A DNA stretch of 64,000 nt from Acidobacteriota bacterium (GCA_026393985.1 JAPKZB010000005.1:112631-176630), one strand, 5' to 3'. Numbered from the stretch's first letter, positions 43,087 through 52,603 are shown. A program made the numbers and translations. The notes: generated by a model not told the origin, from the sequence alone.

Positions 43087-45018
43087 TTAAGGGCGTTGCG
43101 TCGGCGCCAAACCCCACCGTTCGTCGAAGAACCCGGCGGCGACAACCTTGCCCGGATACTTGCCATCGGCCGGCGTGGTCGTATCAATCACCGCCCAATC
43201 GGGCAGCTTCGCAATCTGCCGCGCGTTGTTCAAATAATCGAACTCGCGGAACGTGAAGCCGGAGTTGACAACCACATAGCGCGCCGGGTTCAGGGGGTTC
43301 GGATAGACAAACGCCGGATAGTGCGTCGCGGCTGGATACTTCGCCGCGCCTACCTGCACCTGGTCCCCTGCCCACTTCACCGGCAGCCGGTCGGCGATGC
43401 GCCCGAGCAGCGAGTTCGTCGCCGGGGTGCCCCAGAGGACAATGTGGTGCGCGGCCAGGTCGGCCTCGGTCACTTCGCTATCCTTCTTCACGCGCGGCTG
43501 ACCACGGAACTGCCGGCGCCACTCGCGGATGGCGCGCGCCTGCTCGGCTTCAATGCGCTCGCCGCTACCCGCCGCGCCGGTCACAATCAGAAAGCTGTCC
43601 ATGAAGGCGTCGTCGATCGGCCCCTGCAGCCCGTGCTGCTTCCGCAGCCCGCTGGCGGCGCCGGGCTTCCACTGGCCGCCCTCTTTGACGAAGCTTACCT
43701 TCCAACTGCGGTCGCTGGCCGGTCCGGCGACGTCGAGCTTCCGGCCGTCAATGGTCACGCTGGTCGGGCCCATCAGCTCCACCGGCGCGCCGCCGGGCCC
43801 GAAATCAAGCGTCAGGCCGGTGACCCCGCTGGTCTGCACCGTCACGCCGGCGCCGGCGATGGCGGCGTCGACTGTGGCCTTCTCCCAATGCTGCGCGAGG
43901 CCGTCAATGGTCACCCACTTCATGCGGTTGTAGCGCAGCGTGTAGGTCACAAAGCGGACGCGCCGCGGATAGGCCTCCCGCCCCTGGGCCGCAATGGCGT
44001 CGATCCGGCGGTTGACCTCCTCGCGGGCCTCGGGATGATAGCGGTGGCCGGTTTGCGGCCCGATGATGTGGGTCATCGGAATGCCCTCTTTGTCGAGATA
44101 CTTCGCCATCAGGTCGGCCGCCTGCTTCTGGCCGTCGATCTCGCCGCTGTAGGCGACCAGCGGCACGTTGACGAAGTTGGCCGCGTAGTCGGTGGCGTCG
44201 TACATCCGCCACAACTTCTGCTCCCAGACGGGGGGCATCTCTTTCAACCGAAGAAACTCGCGGCTCTCGCTGAAGCCGGCGCCGGGCGCGACGGCGGCCC
44301 ACAGTCCGGCGTGATGCGCGCCGATGTGCCAGGCCGCGGCGCCGCCCATCGAAAAGCCGCGCATGACGATGCGGTTGTCGTCGATGAAGTAGTGCTGTTT
44401 GACCGCGGCGAGCGCTTCGAACAGATCGACTTCGCCGGCGAACTTGTTGGCGTTGCAGTAGCGTCCGTACAGGTGCAGCACGATGGTGTGGCGCGGGGTG
44501 AACTCGCCCGGCCGGCTCATGCGTTCAGAGAGAAAGTTGACCTCGCTCAACTGTTCGGCGCGGCCGTGGAACCAGGCGTCCAGGCGCCAGGGGCGCGGCA
44601 GGCGGGGGTCGTAGGAGGGAGGCACGACCAGGCCGTAGGGCTGCACCGAACCGTCGATTTTCGAGACGTAGCCGCGCACGACCAGGCCCGTCGCGCGGGT
44701 CCAGGGCGCTTCGCCGTGGCGCAGCGCCTCAGCGCGGTTGACGCCTTCGGCCAGCAGCGCCCGCGCCTTGGCCGGCTCATCGGGCCGGAAGAATTCGTTG
44801 TTTTCGAGCGCATAGCGGACGGCATCGCGGAAGATGATCACATCGGGCAGGAGGGCGTGGTTGCCCAGACCGGCGATGAGGCCGGAGAGCCGTTCGATAC
44901 CCGCCCGCAGCTCTTTCTGGTCGGCCTCGGTGACGGGCACCCCGGGCGGAGGAATCGGCCGGTCCTGCGCCAGGAGCGCGGCGGCCAGCAGGGGGAGACA
45001 AAAGAGCTTCATCGGCAT
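43087..45018 (-). CDS. Secreted alpha/beta-hydrolase, paralogue 3, with N-terminal extension
   Basis: An AGGCGG site lies 6 nt before ATG 45018, so this start is preferred over the track's 45042. The 643-residue product has a signal peptide (PMKLFCLPLLAAALLAQ). An extra helical segment of about 110 residues (TEADQKELRAGIERLSGLIAGLG...) follows that the other copies lack. The elbow is GFSMGGAAAWHIG (Ser223) and the candidate His is in [27 protein letters not shown] and YPNPLNPARYVVVNSG mark it as the third family member. Probably periplasmic or extracellular; substrate unknown. Confidence 0.82.
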   Translation of the reverse strand: MPMKLFCLPLLAAALLAQDRPIPPPGVPVTEADQKELRAGIERLSGLIAGLGNHALLPDVIIFRDAVRYALENNEFFRPDEPAKARALLAEGVNRAEALRHGEAPWTRATGLVVRGYVSKIDGSVQPYGLVVPPSYDPRLPRPWRLDAWFHGRAEQLSEVNFLSERMSRPGEFTPRHTIVLHLYGRYCNANKFAGEVDLFEALAAVKQHYFIDDNRIVMRGFSMGGAAAWHIGAHHAGLWAAVAPGAGFSESREFLRLKEMPPVWEQKLWRMYDATDYAANFVNVPLVAYSGEIDGQKQAADLMAKYLDKEGIPMTHIIGPQTGHRYHPEAREEVNRRIDAIAAQGREAYPRRVRFVTYTLRYNRMKWVTIDGLAQHWEKATVDAAIAGAGVTVQTSGVTGLTLDFGPGGAPVELMGPTSVTIDGRKLDVAGPASDRSWKVSFVKEGGQWKPGAASGLRKQHGLQGPIDDAFMDSFLIVTGAAGSGERIEAEQARAIREWRRQFRGQPRVKKDSEVTEADLAAHHIVLWGTPATNSLLGRIADRLPVKWAGDQVQVGAAKYPAATHYPAFVYPNPLNPARYVVVNSGFTFREFDYLNNARQIAKLPDWAVIDTTTPADGKYPGKVVAAGFFDERWGLAPTQRP

Positions 45019-45081
45019 GGTTCCGCCTAGAATATCCAACATTTCGAGGTCCTGCCCGGCCCCGCGCTAAGATCGGGACAT

Positions 45082-45513
45082 ATGGCCTACTCCCGCCTCA
45101 CCCCCTGCGGCCAGTGCGGCGCCTCCAACCGCATCCCGGCCGCCCACCTGGCCCATCGCGGCCGCTGCGGCCGCTGCAAAGCCCCGCTCGCCGCCCTCGC
45201 CGAGGCTCTACCCGTCGACGCCGAAGGCTTCACTGAAATCATCAGCTCCGCTACCGTGCCCGTGCTCGTCGATTTCTGGGCCGCCTGGTGCGGCCCCTGC
45301 CTCGCGGCCGCCCCGGAGGTCGAGAAGCTCGCGGCCGAAATGCAGGGCCGGGCCATCGTCCTTAAAGTCGACACCGAGGCCCACCCCGCTCTCGCTGCCC
45401 GCTACCGCATCCAGTCGATTCCCAACTTTCTTGTCTTCCGCCAGGGCCTGCTGGTCCATCAACAGGCCGGCGCGGCGCCGCGCGCCCAGATGCGCGCCTG
45501 GCTGGAAGCTTAA
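45082..45513 (+). CDS. trxC: Thioredoxin 2-like protein with N-terminal zinc ribbon
   Basis: This 143-residue protein has a zinc ribbon with C9/C12 (CGQC) and C29/C32 (CGRC), then a thioredoxin fold with active site WCGPC (C70, C73) and the cis-Pro loop IQSIPNFLVF. This matches TrxC, an oxidative-stress thioredoxin of the cytoplasm. A TAAGAT box at 45068-45073, 8 nt before the ATG, may be a promoter with a very short leader. Its stop overlaps that of the convergent DUF1501 gene by 4 bp. Confidence 0.92.
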   Translation: MAYSRLTPCGQCGASNRIPAAHLAHRGRCGRCKAPLAALAEALPVDAEGFTEIISSATVPVLVDFWAAWCGPCLAAAPEVEKLAAEMQGRAIVLKVDTEAHPALAARYRIQSIPNFLVFRQGLLVHQQAGAAPRAQMRAWLEA

Positions 45514-46895
45514 ACTTTCAGAAACCCCAAATTGGCTGTGGCGAAGTTGCCCAGGTTGGGGAACACCGTGCTCAAACCCGCCTCCGGGACGCCGAACCAG
45601 CGCGCCAGCGTGGCGCCGTACTGGTCGAGCGAGGTGGAAGGGATCCAGTTGCCGCGGCTGCCCGAATCGTCCGCCCCGCCGAGCACCATGCTGGGGTAGG
45701 TTCCGTAGAAACCGCCCTGTACCGCGCCGCCGGTGACAAACTGGTGGCCGCCCCAGGCGTGGTCGGTGCCGTTGCTCGCGTTGGGCTGAAACGTCCGGCT
45801 GAACTCGGACTCGGTAAACAACGTCACCTTCTCGGACAACCCCAACTCCTCCATGGCCAACTGAAAGGCCGCAATCGCTTCGCTCAATTCGGTGAGCAAC
45901 CGCGGATGCGCTGCCGTTTGATTCTCGTGCGTATCGTAGCCGCCCTGCGAACAGAAGAAGATCTGCCGCTGCAGGCCCACGGTGTCGCGAATCTGAATCA
46001 GGCGGACGATCTGCCGCAGTTGATTGCCCAGCGAAGTGGTGGGGAACGGCGTGGTTAGATTCGGCAGGGTGGCGAAGGCGTCGCTGGCCTGGCGCAGGAC
46101 GGTGAGCGAGTCGTTGATGCGCGTGCCGGCGGCCTGCACCAGCGTTGCGCCGCTCGCCAGGGTCAAGACCTGCTGCAGCGCGTTGAGCCGCTCGGCATCG
46201 CCCGCGCGCTTCTGCTGGCCCATCACGGCCAGGTTGGGCGAAGCAATCTGCGACGGCTGCGTCTGCTGCCCGATCAGAAACAACGAATTGCCGTTGACCG
46301 ACACGGCCGTGGGAAACTTCGACGGCTGATTGAGCGTTTGCACCTGGTCCGCAATCCGGCCCGCCCATCCCGATTGCGCGATGCCGATGGGGGTTGCGCT
46401 CTGCCACTGCTGCTGCTGGTCGGAGTGCGAAAACAGATTCGCCGGCACCGGCTGCTGGTTGGCCTGATACTGCGCCCGCGTTAACGGCCGCACCAGTGTG
46501 CCGACGTTGGCCACCACGGCCGCCTTCCCGGTTTGAAAGAGCGACTGCAGGCCGGGCATCGCGGGCGGCAGGCCGTAGGTGGCGCTGCCCTGGCTGGTCG
46601 CCGGCAGCAGTTGGCTCTGCGGGATGGCGATGGTGCGCCGGACGTTCGTGTAGGCGGTGTAGCCGGCGTTGTCGGTGGGAATCAACAGGCTATTGGCGTC
46701 ACAACCGCCGAACAGAAACACGCAAACCAACGCCTTGTAGCCCGGGGCGTTCGTCTGCGCCAGGGCGTTGATGCCGCCCAGCTGCCCCAGGGCTCCGGCG
46801 GCGCCGAGGCCCATGGCCATGCGACCGCCGAGCCGGAGGAAGTCACGTCGATGAGAGAGTAAACCGGCATGCCGGCGTGCAGAAGAGAGTGCCAT
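45510..46895 (-). CDS. DUF1501 family protein, Tat-exported
   Basis: This 461-residue protein has the twin-arginine leader SHRRDFLRLGGRMAMGLGAAGALG. The rest matches DUF1501, a sulfatase/alkaline-phosphatase-like fold: YKALVCVFLFGGCDANSLLIP near the N-terminus, VDLFCSQGG-like FFCSQGGYDTHENQ, VTLFTESEFSRTFQPNASNGTDHAWGGHQFV and GGAVQGGFYGTYP. The conserved metal-type residues are present, but the activity of the family is unknown. It follows the DUF1800 gene by 13 bp; the two families almost always occur together. Confidence 0.88.
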   Translation of the reverse strand: MALSSARRHAGLLSHRRDFLRLGGRMAMGLGAAGALGQLGGINALAQTNAPGYKALVCVFLFGGCDANSLLIPTDNAGYTAYTNVRRTIAIPQSQLLPATSQGSATYGLPPAMPGLQSLFQTGKAAVVANVGTLVRPLTRAQYQANQQPVPANLFSHSDQQQQWQSATPIGIAQSGWAGRIADQVQTLNQPSKFPTAVSVNGNSLFLIGQQTQPSQIASPNLAVMGQQKRAGDAERLNALQQVLTLASGATLVQAAGTRINDSLTVLRQASDAFATLPNLTTPFPTTSLGNQLRQIVRLIQIRDTVGLQRQIFFCSQGGYDTHENQTAAHPRLLTELSEAIAAFQLAMEELGLSEKVTLFTESEFSRTFQPNASNGTDHAWGGHQFVTGGAVQGGFYGTYPSMVLGGADDSGSRGNWIPSTSLDQYGATLARWFGVPEAGLSTVFPNLGNFATANLGFLKV

Positions 46896-46908
46896 AGCTG
46901 TTCCTTCG

Positions 46909-49464
46909 TTAGCGTTTCACGAGTACTTGGGGCGAGGTGCCGACCAGATAGAGCGCCGTGAGGGCTTTCATCCGGTTGCTGGTTTGTGCATTCACGGCCG
47001 GCAGAATCGCCGCCCGCGCGCTGGTCGACAGCGTGCCGCGGTTCAAGGCGTTGGCCGCCGCGGTCAGCAGGGCGTCGGGGTCGGTAGCGAGTTGGTCCCA
47101 CGGGGTGAGATCCAGCACCGCGGCGTTGCCCATGCCATTGCTGGCCATCCGGTAGATCAGGTTGACGGTGTTGAGCGCCGAGGTGGCGTTCAGCGCCTGA
47201 AACTCCGGTCCGGGCTTTGAGAAGGGGGAGAAGTAGCTGAAGACGCTGTTGGGTGAGAACAGATTCTGTCCGAGGCCACTGATGGTCCCGGCGAGTGCTC
47301 CGTTCGAGCGCATATCGAGGGCGCGGATCATGTTCAGGGTGAGGGCCAGCGGCTCGCGCAGTGCGCCCTGGTTGGCGCTGAGTTCGGTGTAGGCGCCGTC
47401 TCCGGTACCGGCTTCGGGGTCGGTCAGGATGGCGGTGACGACCTCCTTTAAATCGCCGCGCAGGCCGCTGCTGTTGCTATTGAACACCCGCGCCACGCGC
47501 TCGACATAGGCCGGCGACGGATTTGAAGTCACCAGCCGCTGGATGAGGCGGGAGGAGACAAACGGCCCGACGTTAGGATGGTTGAAGATCGCATCGAGCG
47601 CCGCCGAAAGATCCTGCTGCGCCATCTGGCCGGCCGGCAGTGTTACCCCGGGTAGGATCGCCTTGGCCGTGGTGTCGTGTTCGGCTTCGATGGGGATCAT
47701 CGGTGCGGCCCAGTTGTCCGGAGCGCGGAACCGGGGCGCGGCGCCGTTCTGCGGGGCCGCGGTCCAGCCGGTGAACACCTTGGCCATTTCGGGGATATTC
47801 GCCGGCGTGTAGGTGGCCGGGCTGCCGGTCTTGGGGGTTCCGTCGGGGTTGAGTTGGACCAGGCCGACCGTGAAGAGTTGGAGCAGCTCACGGGCATAGT
47901 TCTCATTCGCCACAGTGTTGCGCGCCGGGTTGGCCTTGGCGTTGTTCATCATGTTCAGGTAGCGGCCCATGGCCGGGTTGAGCGTAATCCGCTCGAGCAG
48001 CCGCCGGTAGTTGCCGAAAGCCTCTTCGTGCAGGATTCGCAGATACGGTGCATATTGCCGGTGCTCCCGCAGATCGACACCGGAGACGACCAGAATCGAG
48101 TGGAGCGCAAAGGCCACGCGGTGCCGCAGCTGGTCGGGCGCCGTGAGGGCGTTCAGGATCCACGTTGTCTGCAGCCGGCTCAGACCCTCCTGCGACGCCT
48201 CCGGCGCCGGGATCACCGCATCGGGCAGGGGCGTCGCCGGCAGGCGGAACTGTTCGGCCAGCCACGCGGCGCGTCCGGTGGCTTGCAGCCTGGCGATGGC
48301 CGCCGGGTCCGCCCCGTAGCTGGCCTGTTCGAGAAAGCGTACGGCGGCGCCATAGCTCAGCAACTCCTGGGCGTTCTGCATCCGCACAATGATGCGCGCC
48401 GATTCTCCGCCGCCCGGCGCCGGGTTCACCACCCGCAGCGTGGTCATCTGCCCGGGGACCGGCAAAAGCACGGCCGCCGCCTTCAACTGCGTCGGACTGA
48501 CATAGGTTACCTTCGCCTCGAGAGAACCCAGGAACACCTTCGCCGCCGGCGTGAACAGCGAGCCGGTCAAGGTGAATGAGGTGGCGGTGGGCCCGATCTT
48601 CACCTGCGTTGGCGTAGCGCCCGAGAGCACCGGAACCGGATTCAACAGACTCACCGCCGCCAACCCCACGCCCCGCGCATCAGCCCGGCTCACGGCCTTC
48701 ACTTCCACCTTCCCGGCCACCGGAGCGGCTGCCGGAGCCATATAGAGACCCGCTGCATCAATCCGGCCCACCTCGGCATTGCCGCCCGGAATCCCGTTGA
48801 CCTGCCAATCGACCGCCGTCGCGGACGTGTTCGCCACCGCGGCGTTCAGCTTCAACGTGGCCCCGCCCCGCACCGTGGCCGTGGCGGGCGATACGGTGAC
48901 CTTCACCGGAGCGTTGACGGCCACCGACCGCACATTGCTGGACGTCGCCCCCGGATCCGGATTCAGCACCACCACGTCGATGGCATTTCCAGCCGGGTTG
49001 TCCGCCATCGCGGAAACCTCGAGCTCGGTGGCGCTGACAAAGCGCGGTTTGGCCGCCTTGCCTTCGAGCGTCACCGTACTCGTCGGCAGAAAGTTGGTCC
49101 CGCGAAGGCGCAGCGTGTAGCCCAGGCCCGTATTCACCGCCGCTGGCTCGAGGGCGCTGATCATGGGTTTGGCGTTCTGTAGCGTTACCACCGCCGTCGC
49201 CGTCTTCGTCGCGTCGGCCACCAGAGTCGCCCGCACTGTCACCGTCCCCCCAGCCGGAATTGCCGCCGGCGCCGTGAACTGCCCGGTGGCGGTGATGATT
49301 CCGGCCGAGGCTGACCAGCGAACAGTAGACGCCGCGACTGAGGTGGTAAAGGCCCGGGACTCGCCGGCGCGCAGCGTGATGGCCGCCGGAGATACCGTCA
49401 ATGCCGTTGTCTGGGCGAGTAACCCGGTTGCACTGAGAGCGAGAAAAGAAAATCGAAACCACAT
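46909..49464 (-). CDS. DUF1800 family protein with N-terminal Ig/IPT-like domains
   Basis: This 851-residue protein has a signal peptide (about 1-18). It carries three to four Ig-like/IPT-TIG repeats up to about residue 365 (TALTVSPAAITLRAGESRAFTTSV, MISALEPAAVNTGLGYTLRLRGTNFLP, VPVLSGATPTQVKIGPTATSFTLTGSLF). The DUF1800 domain follows: AVRFLEQASYGADPAAIARLQATGRAAWL, LRHRVAFALHSILVVSG, NENYARELLQLFTVG and MAKVFTGWT. Its function is unknown. It is the first gene of a two-gene operon with DUF1501, and probably anchors or displays a partner at the cell surface. Confidence 0.88.
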   Translation of the reverse strand: MWFRFSFLALSATGLLAQTTALTVSPAAITLRAGESRAFTTSVAASTVRWSASAGIITATGQFTAPAAIPAGGTVTVRATLVADATKTATAVVTLQNAKPMISALEPAAVNTGLGYTLRLRGTNFLPTSTVTLEGKAAKPRFVSATELEVSAMADNPAGNAIDVVVLNPDPGATSSNVRSVAVNAPVKVTVSPATATVRGGATLKLNAAVANTSATAVDWQVNGIPGGNAEVGRIDAAGLYMAPAAAPVAGKVEVKAVSRADARGVGLAAVSLLNPVPVLSGATPTQVKIGPTATSFTLTGSLFTPAAKVFLGSLEAKVTYVSPTQLKAAAVLLPVPGQMTTLRVVNPAPGGGESARIIVRMQNAQELLSYGAAVRFLEQASYGADPAAIARLQATGRAAWLAEQFRLPATPLPDAVIPAPEASQEGLSRLQTTWILNALTAPDQLRHRVAFALHSILVVSGVDLREHRQYAPYLRILHEEAFGNYRRLLERITLNPAMGRYLNMMNNAKANPARNTVANENYARELLQLFTVGLVQLNPDGTPKTGSPATYTPANIPEMAKVFTGWTAAPQNGAAPRFRAPDNWAAPMIPIEAEHDTTAKAILPGVTLPAGQMAQQDLSAALDAIFNHPNVGPFVSSRLIQRLVTSNPSPAYVERVARVFNSNSSGLRGDLKEVVTAILTDPEAGTGDGAYTELSANQGALREPLALTLNMIRALDMRSNGALAGTISGLGQNLFSPNSVFSYFSPFSKPGPEFQALNATSALNTVNLIYRMASNGMGNAAVLDLTPWDQLATDPDALLTAAANALNRGTLSTSARAAILPAVNAQTSNRMKALTALYLVGTSPQVLVKR

Positions 49465-49542
49465 GACTGGTACTGAGCGTACCAGGACCGTTCGGTGGCG
49501 TCGAGCTTTACTTTGCCCTAGATTCGCCCTCGCAGAATCGCT

Positions 49543-50415
49543 CTATTCCCCATAGATCGGGGGCTCACCCCACGGCCGGGTCTTCCACCGGCGGTGGATC
49601 CAAAGCCATTGGTCAGGGTAAGTGCGAATGGCGCGTTCGAGGGCGTTTTGGATTCTCTGCGTGTCGATCAGAGTATTTCCGGTAATTGTTACCGGCGGAT
49701 CGAAGCGTAAGATGTACTTGCGCTCGGTCTCGGACCAGACCGCATAACCGGGAATTACTGTCGCGCCAGTCCGGGCGGCTAACTTGGCAAAGGTGGGACT
49801 GACGCAGGCCTTGTGACCGAAAAAGTTCACGAATAAACCATCGTCGAGGCCGACGTTCTGGTCGACGAGAATCCCCACGGCCTGGTTCGCTTCGAGCGCC
49901 CGGTAGATGGGGCGGATCCCCTCCGACTTACCCAGTACGATGTTGCCGCTTCCCATGCGCCGTTGGCGGACCAGGGCATCGAGCAGCGGGTTGTCGAGCG
50001 GCCGCACGACGATATGGATTGGCTCGGTCATCAGGGCGTGGGCGTAAGCGGAAAGCTCCCAGTTTCCCAGATGGAGCGTGGCAAATAACACCCCTTTGCC
50101 CCGGGCTTTGGCCTCGACATAGTGCTCAAAGCCCTCGTAGCGGATCCACTCGTGCACGTTATGCTTCCCGATGCGCGGAAACCGGGCAAAGCAGACCAGC
50201 ATCCGTCCGATGGACCGGAAAACGCCGCGGATAATCTGCGGGTCCATCCCCGTCAGCTCACAGTTTCGCTGCGCCACGAGGCGCAGTTTGGGAACGGCCA
50301 GATCGAGAATACGGGCGTAGACGCTGCCGAGAAACCGGGTCGGCCCGCGGCTCACCGTGGCGAGAATCGCGCGGACCAGCCAGTACTCCAGCCGGTTGCG
50401 CCGCGCGCTACGCAA
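49543..50415 (-). CDS. LpxL/HtrB-like lysophospholipid (lipid A) acyltransferase
   Basis: The track start at 50517 lies inside mnmA. The TTG at 50415 has a GGAGG site 8 nt upstream and overlaps the mnmA stop by 8 bp, giving 290 residues. It begins RSARRNRLEYWLVRAILATVSRGPTRFLG, the LpxL opening. The acyltransferase motif is HLGNWE, followed by VVRPLDNPLLDALV and GILVDQNVGLDDGLFVNFFGHKA. The enzyme adds a secondary acyl chain to lipid A at the inner membrane. The location after a tRNA-thiolation gene looks incidental. Confidence 0.87.
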   Translation of the reverse strand: MRSARRNRLEYWLVRAILATVSRGPTRFLGSVYARILDLAVPKLRLVAQRNCELTGMDPQIIRGVFRSIGRMLVCFARFPRIGKHNVHEWIRYEGFEHYVEAKARGKGVLFATLHLGNWELSAYAHALMTEPIHIVVRPLDNPLLDALVRQRRMGSGNIVLGKSEGIRPIYRALEANQAVGILVDQNVGLDDGLFVNFFGHKACVSPTFAKLAARTGATVIPGYAVWSETERKYILRFDPPVTITGNTLIDTQRIQNALERAIRTYPDQWLWIHRRWKTRPWGEPPIYGE

Positions 50416-51508
50416 TCCAGCCGCCTCCCAGGACGAAGTCGCCGTCATAGATCGCCGCGCCCTGTCCGGCGGTGACAGCCCGCTGGGCCTCGTCGAATTC
50501 AACCTCCACGACACCATCCCTTACCCGCAGCGTGGCCGGCGCCGGCACGTGGCGGTTCCGGATGCGCACCTGGGCCCGAATCGCTTCGGCCGGTTCGGCG
50601 ATGGAGATCCAGTTCATGTCGCGCACGGCCATCCGCATCGTCAGCAGATCCTCCGGGCCGCCCACCCTGACGCGATTGGCCGCCGGTTCGGTGGCTATGA
50701 CGTACAAGGGCTCGCGGGCCGCCACCCCCAGACCGCGCCGCTGCCCCACCGTGTAGTTGTGGAAGCCGGCGTGCCGGCCCACCACTTCTCCGCTCTGGGT
50801 CACAATCTCGCCGCCCGCTTCGGGTAGCGCGAGACCCTGTTCCTTAGCGTAGGCGGCGATGAAGGCGCCGTAATCGCCGTTCGGGACAAAGCAGATCTCC
50901 TGCGAATCCTGCTTGGCGGCCACCGGCAGGCCGGCGGCGCGGGCCAGTTCGCGGGTCTCGGTTTTGAGCATGCCGCCGAGCGGAAACAGGGTCCGGGCCA
51001 GTTGGGCCTGCGTCAGGCCGAGTAAGAAGTACGTCTGATCCTTGGTGGCGTCGACCGCGCGGCGCAGTTGGTAGCGGCCGGAGTCTTCGTCAAACGAGAC
51101 GCGAGCGTAGTGGCCCGTGGCGATCTTTTCCGCCCCGATGCCGGCGGCCATTGATAGAAACGTCTCAAACTTGATGAAGTTATTGCACAACGTGCAGGGA
51201 ATGGGCGTACGGCCGGCCAGGTAGTCATCTACAAACGGGCGCACGACGTGCTGCTCAAACTGGTCTTCGAAGTTGACGACGTAGTAGGGAATCCCCAGAT
51301 ACTGGGAGACGTAGCGGGCGTCGTAGACGTCATCGATCGAACAGCAGCGCCCGGAGGCCGATTCGGTAGCCAGTTCCGGCAGCCGCCGTTGGTTCCACAG
51401 CTGCATGGTCATGCCGACAATGTTGTCGCCCTGCTGCTTGAGCAGCGCGGCGACGGCCGATGAGTCCACGCCGCCCGACATGGCGACCGCAATCAATTTC
51501 TCAGACAT
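50408..51508 (-). CDS. mnmA: tRNA-specific 2-thiouridylase
   Basis: This 366-residue protein (ATG 51508; the track's 51550 is too early) has the PP-loop SGGVDSSA at residues 11-18. The first catalytic Cys is in PCTLCNNFIKF, and the second in AKQDSQEICFVPNGDY. MnmA thiolates U34 of Lys, Glu and Gln tRNAs using sulfur from a cysteine desulfurase. The iscS-type gene directly upstream overlaps it by 8 bp, so supplier and user are translated together. Confidence 0.95.
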   Translation of the reverse strand: MSEKLIAVAMSGGVDSSAVAALLKQQGDNIVGMTMQLWNQRRLPELATESASGRCCSIDDVYDARYVSQYLGIPYYVVNFEDQFEQHVVRPFVDDYLAGRTPIPCTLCNNFIKFETFLSMAAGIGAEKIATGHYARVSFDEDSGRYQLRRAVDATKDQTYFLLGLTQAQLARTLFPLGGMLKTETRELARAAGLPVAAKQDSQEICFVPNGDYGAFIAAYAKEQGLALPEAGGEIVTQSGEVVGRHAGFHNYTVGQRRGLGVAAREPLYVIATEPAANRVRVGGPEDLLTMRMAVRDMNWISIAEPAEAIRAQVRIRNRHVPAPATLRVRDGVVEVEFDEAQRAVTAGQGAAIYDGDFVLGGGWIA

Positions 51509-52598
51509 AAGTTGGCGACAGCTTCCGTAAATGCGCGACGGCGGCCGCAACGGCGGCGATGAGCGCGACCACCTCTTCCCGGCTGTTGGATTCGCCGAGC
51601 GAAAACCGGATGCAGCTTTTGGCCTCAGTCTTCGTCAGGCCGATGGCGAGCAGCGCCGGCGAGGGTTCGACGGCGCCCGAAGAGCAGGCGGCGCCCGAGG
51701 AGACGGCAAAGCCGCGCAGGTCGAGCGCGATCACCAGCGCTTCGCCTTCGAGGCCGGCGAACCGGATGTTGGACGTGTTTGGCAGACGCGGCGCCCCGGC
51801 CCCCTGCACTACCGCCCCCGGTACGGCGGCAAGAATACCGGCTTCCAGTTCGTCCCGCAGCGCGGCGGTATCGCGCAACGGCCGGGCGGCCGCCGCGCCG
51901 AGGGCCACGATGCCCGGAACGTTTTCGGTTCCCGCCCGTCGCCCGCCCTCGTGGCGGCCGCCGAACAGTTGCGGCGCCAACTCGACTCCCTTGCGGACGT
52001 AGAGCGCGCCGGTGCCTTTCGGGGCGTACATCTTATGGCCGCTGACCGAATACAGATCCACCCCGAGCGTGGCAACGTCGACGGCCATCCGCCCCGGCGC
52101 CTGTACGCCGTCGGAATGGAACAGCGCGCCGCACTCGTGCGCCGCCGCGGCCAGTTCGGCGAGCGGCTGCACGGTGCCGAACTCGTTGTTGGCGTGCATG
52201 ATGGAGACCAGATCGGTGTCCGAGCGCAGGGCGGCGCGCAAGGCCTCCGGGGTGATCAGCCCGCGGGTATCCGGGGCGACAACGGTGACCTGCTCGCGCC
52301 GGTCCAGGGTCAGCGCAACGGCCGGATGTTCGATGGCGCTAGTGACGATGTGGCGCGCCGGAAACGACAGGGCCAGGTTGTTGGCTTCCGTGCCGCCGCT
52401 CGTGAAGACGATCTCTTTCGGCGAACAACCCAAGCGGTCGGCCACCTGCCGCCGCGCGGCTTCCACCATCTGCCGGGCGCGCTGACCGTGGCGGTGAATA
52501 CTCGACGGGTTGCCGCAGGCTTCCGTTAGGGTGGGCAGCATCGCCGCCAGCACGTCGGACGTTACGGGCGTGGTCGCGTTATGGTCAAAGTAGGCCAT
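51501..52598 (-). CDS. iscS: Cysteine desulfurase (NifS/IscS family)
   Basis: This 365-residue PLP enzyme begins AYFDHNATTPV. It has FTSGGTEANNLAL, the PLP lysine in SVSGHKMYAPKG (Lys189) and the active-site Cys loop SSGAACSSGA. It moves sulfur from cysteine to acceptors such as MnmA or Fe-S scaffold proteins. The short loop and lack of an IscU gene nearby fit the IscS/NifS-like type used for tRNA thiolation. ATG 52598 is chosen over the track's TTG at 52613 because an extended -10 lies 5 nt before it. Confidence 0.93.
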   Translation of the reverse strand: MAYFDHNATTPVTSDVLAAMLPTLTEACGNPSSIHRHGQRARQMVEAARRQVADRLGCSPKEIVFTSGGTEANNLALSFPARHIVTSAIEHPAVALTLDRREQVTVVAPDTRGLITPEALRAALRSDTDLVSIMHANNEFGTVQPLAELAAAAHECGALFHSDGVQAPGRMAVDVATLGVDLYSVSGHKMYAPKGTGALYVRKGVELAPQLFGGRHEGGRRAGTENVPGIVALGAAAARPLRDTAALRDELEAGILAAVPGAVVQGAGAPRLPNTSNIRFAGLEGEALVIALDLRGFAVSSGAACSSGAVEPSPALLAIGLTKTEAKSCIRFSLGESNSREEVVALIAAVAAAVAHLRKLSPTYV

Positions 52599-52603
52599 CT
52601 CCC

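Noticed and set aside
43096-45030. 644-codon plus-strand ORF
   Set aside because: Antisense shadow of hydrolase paralogue 3.
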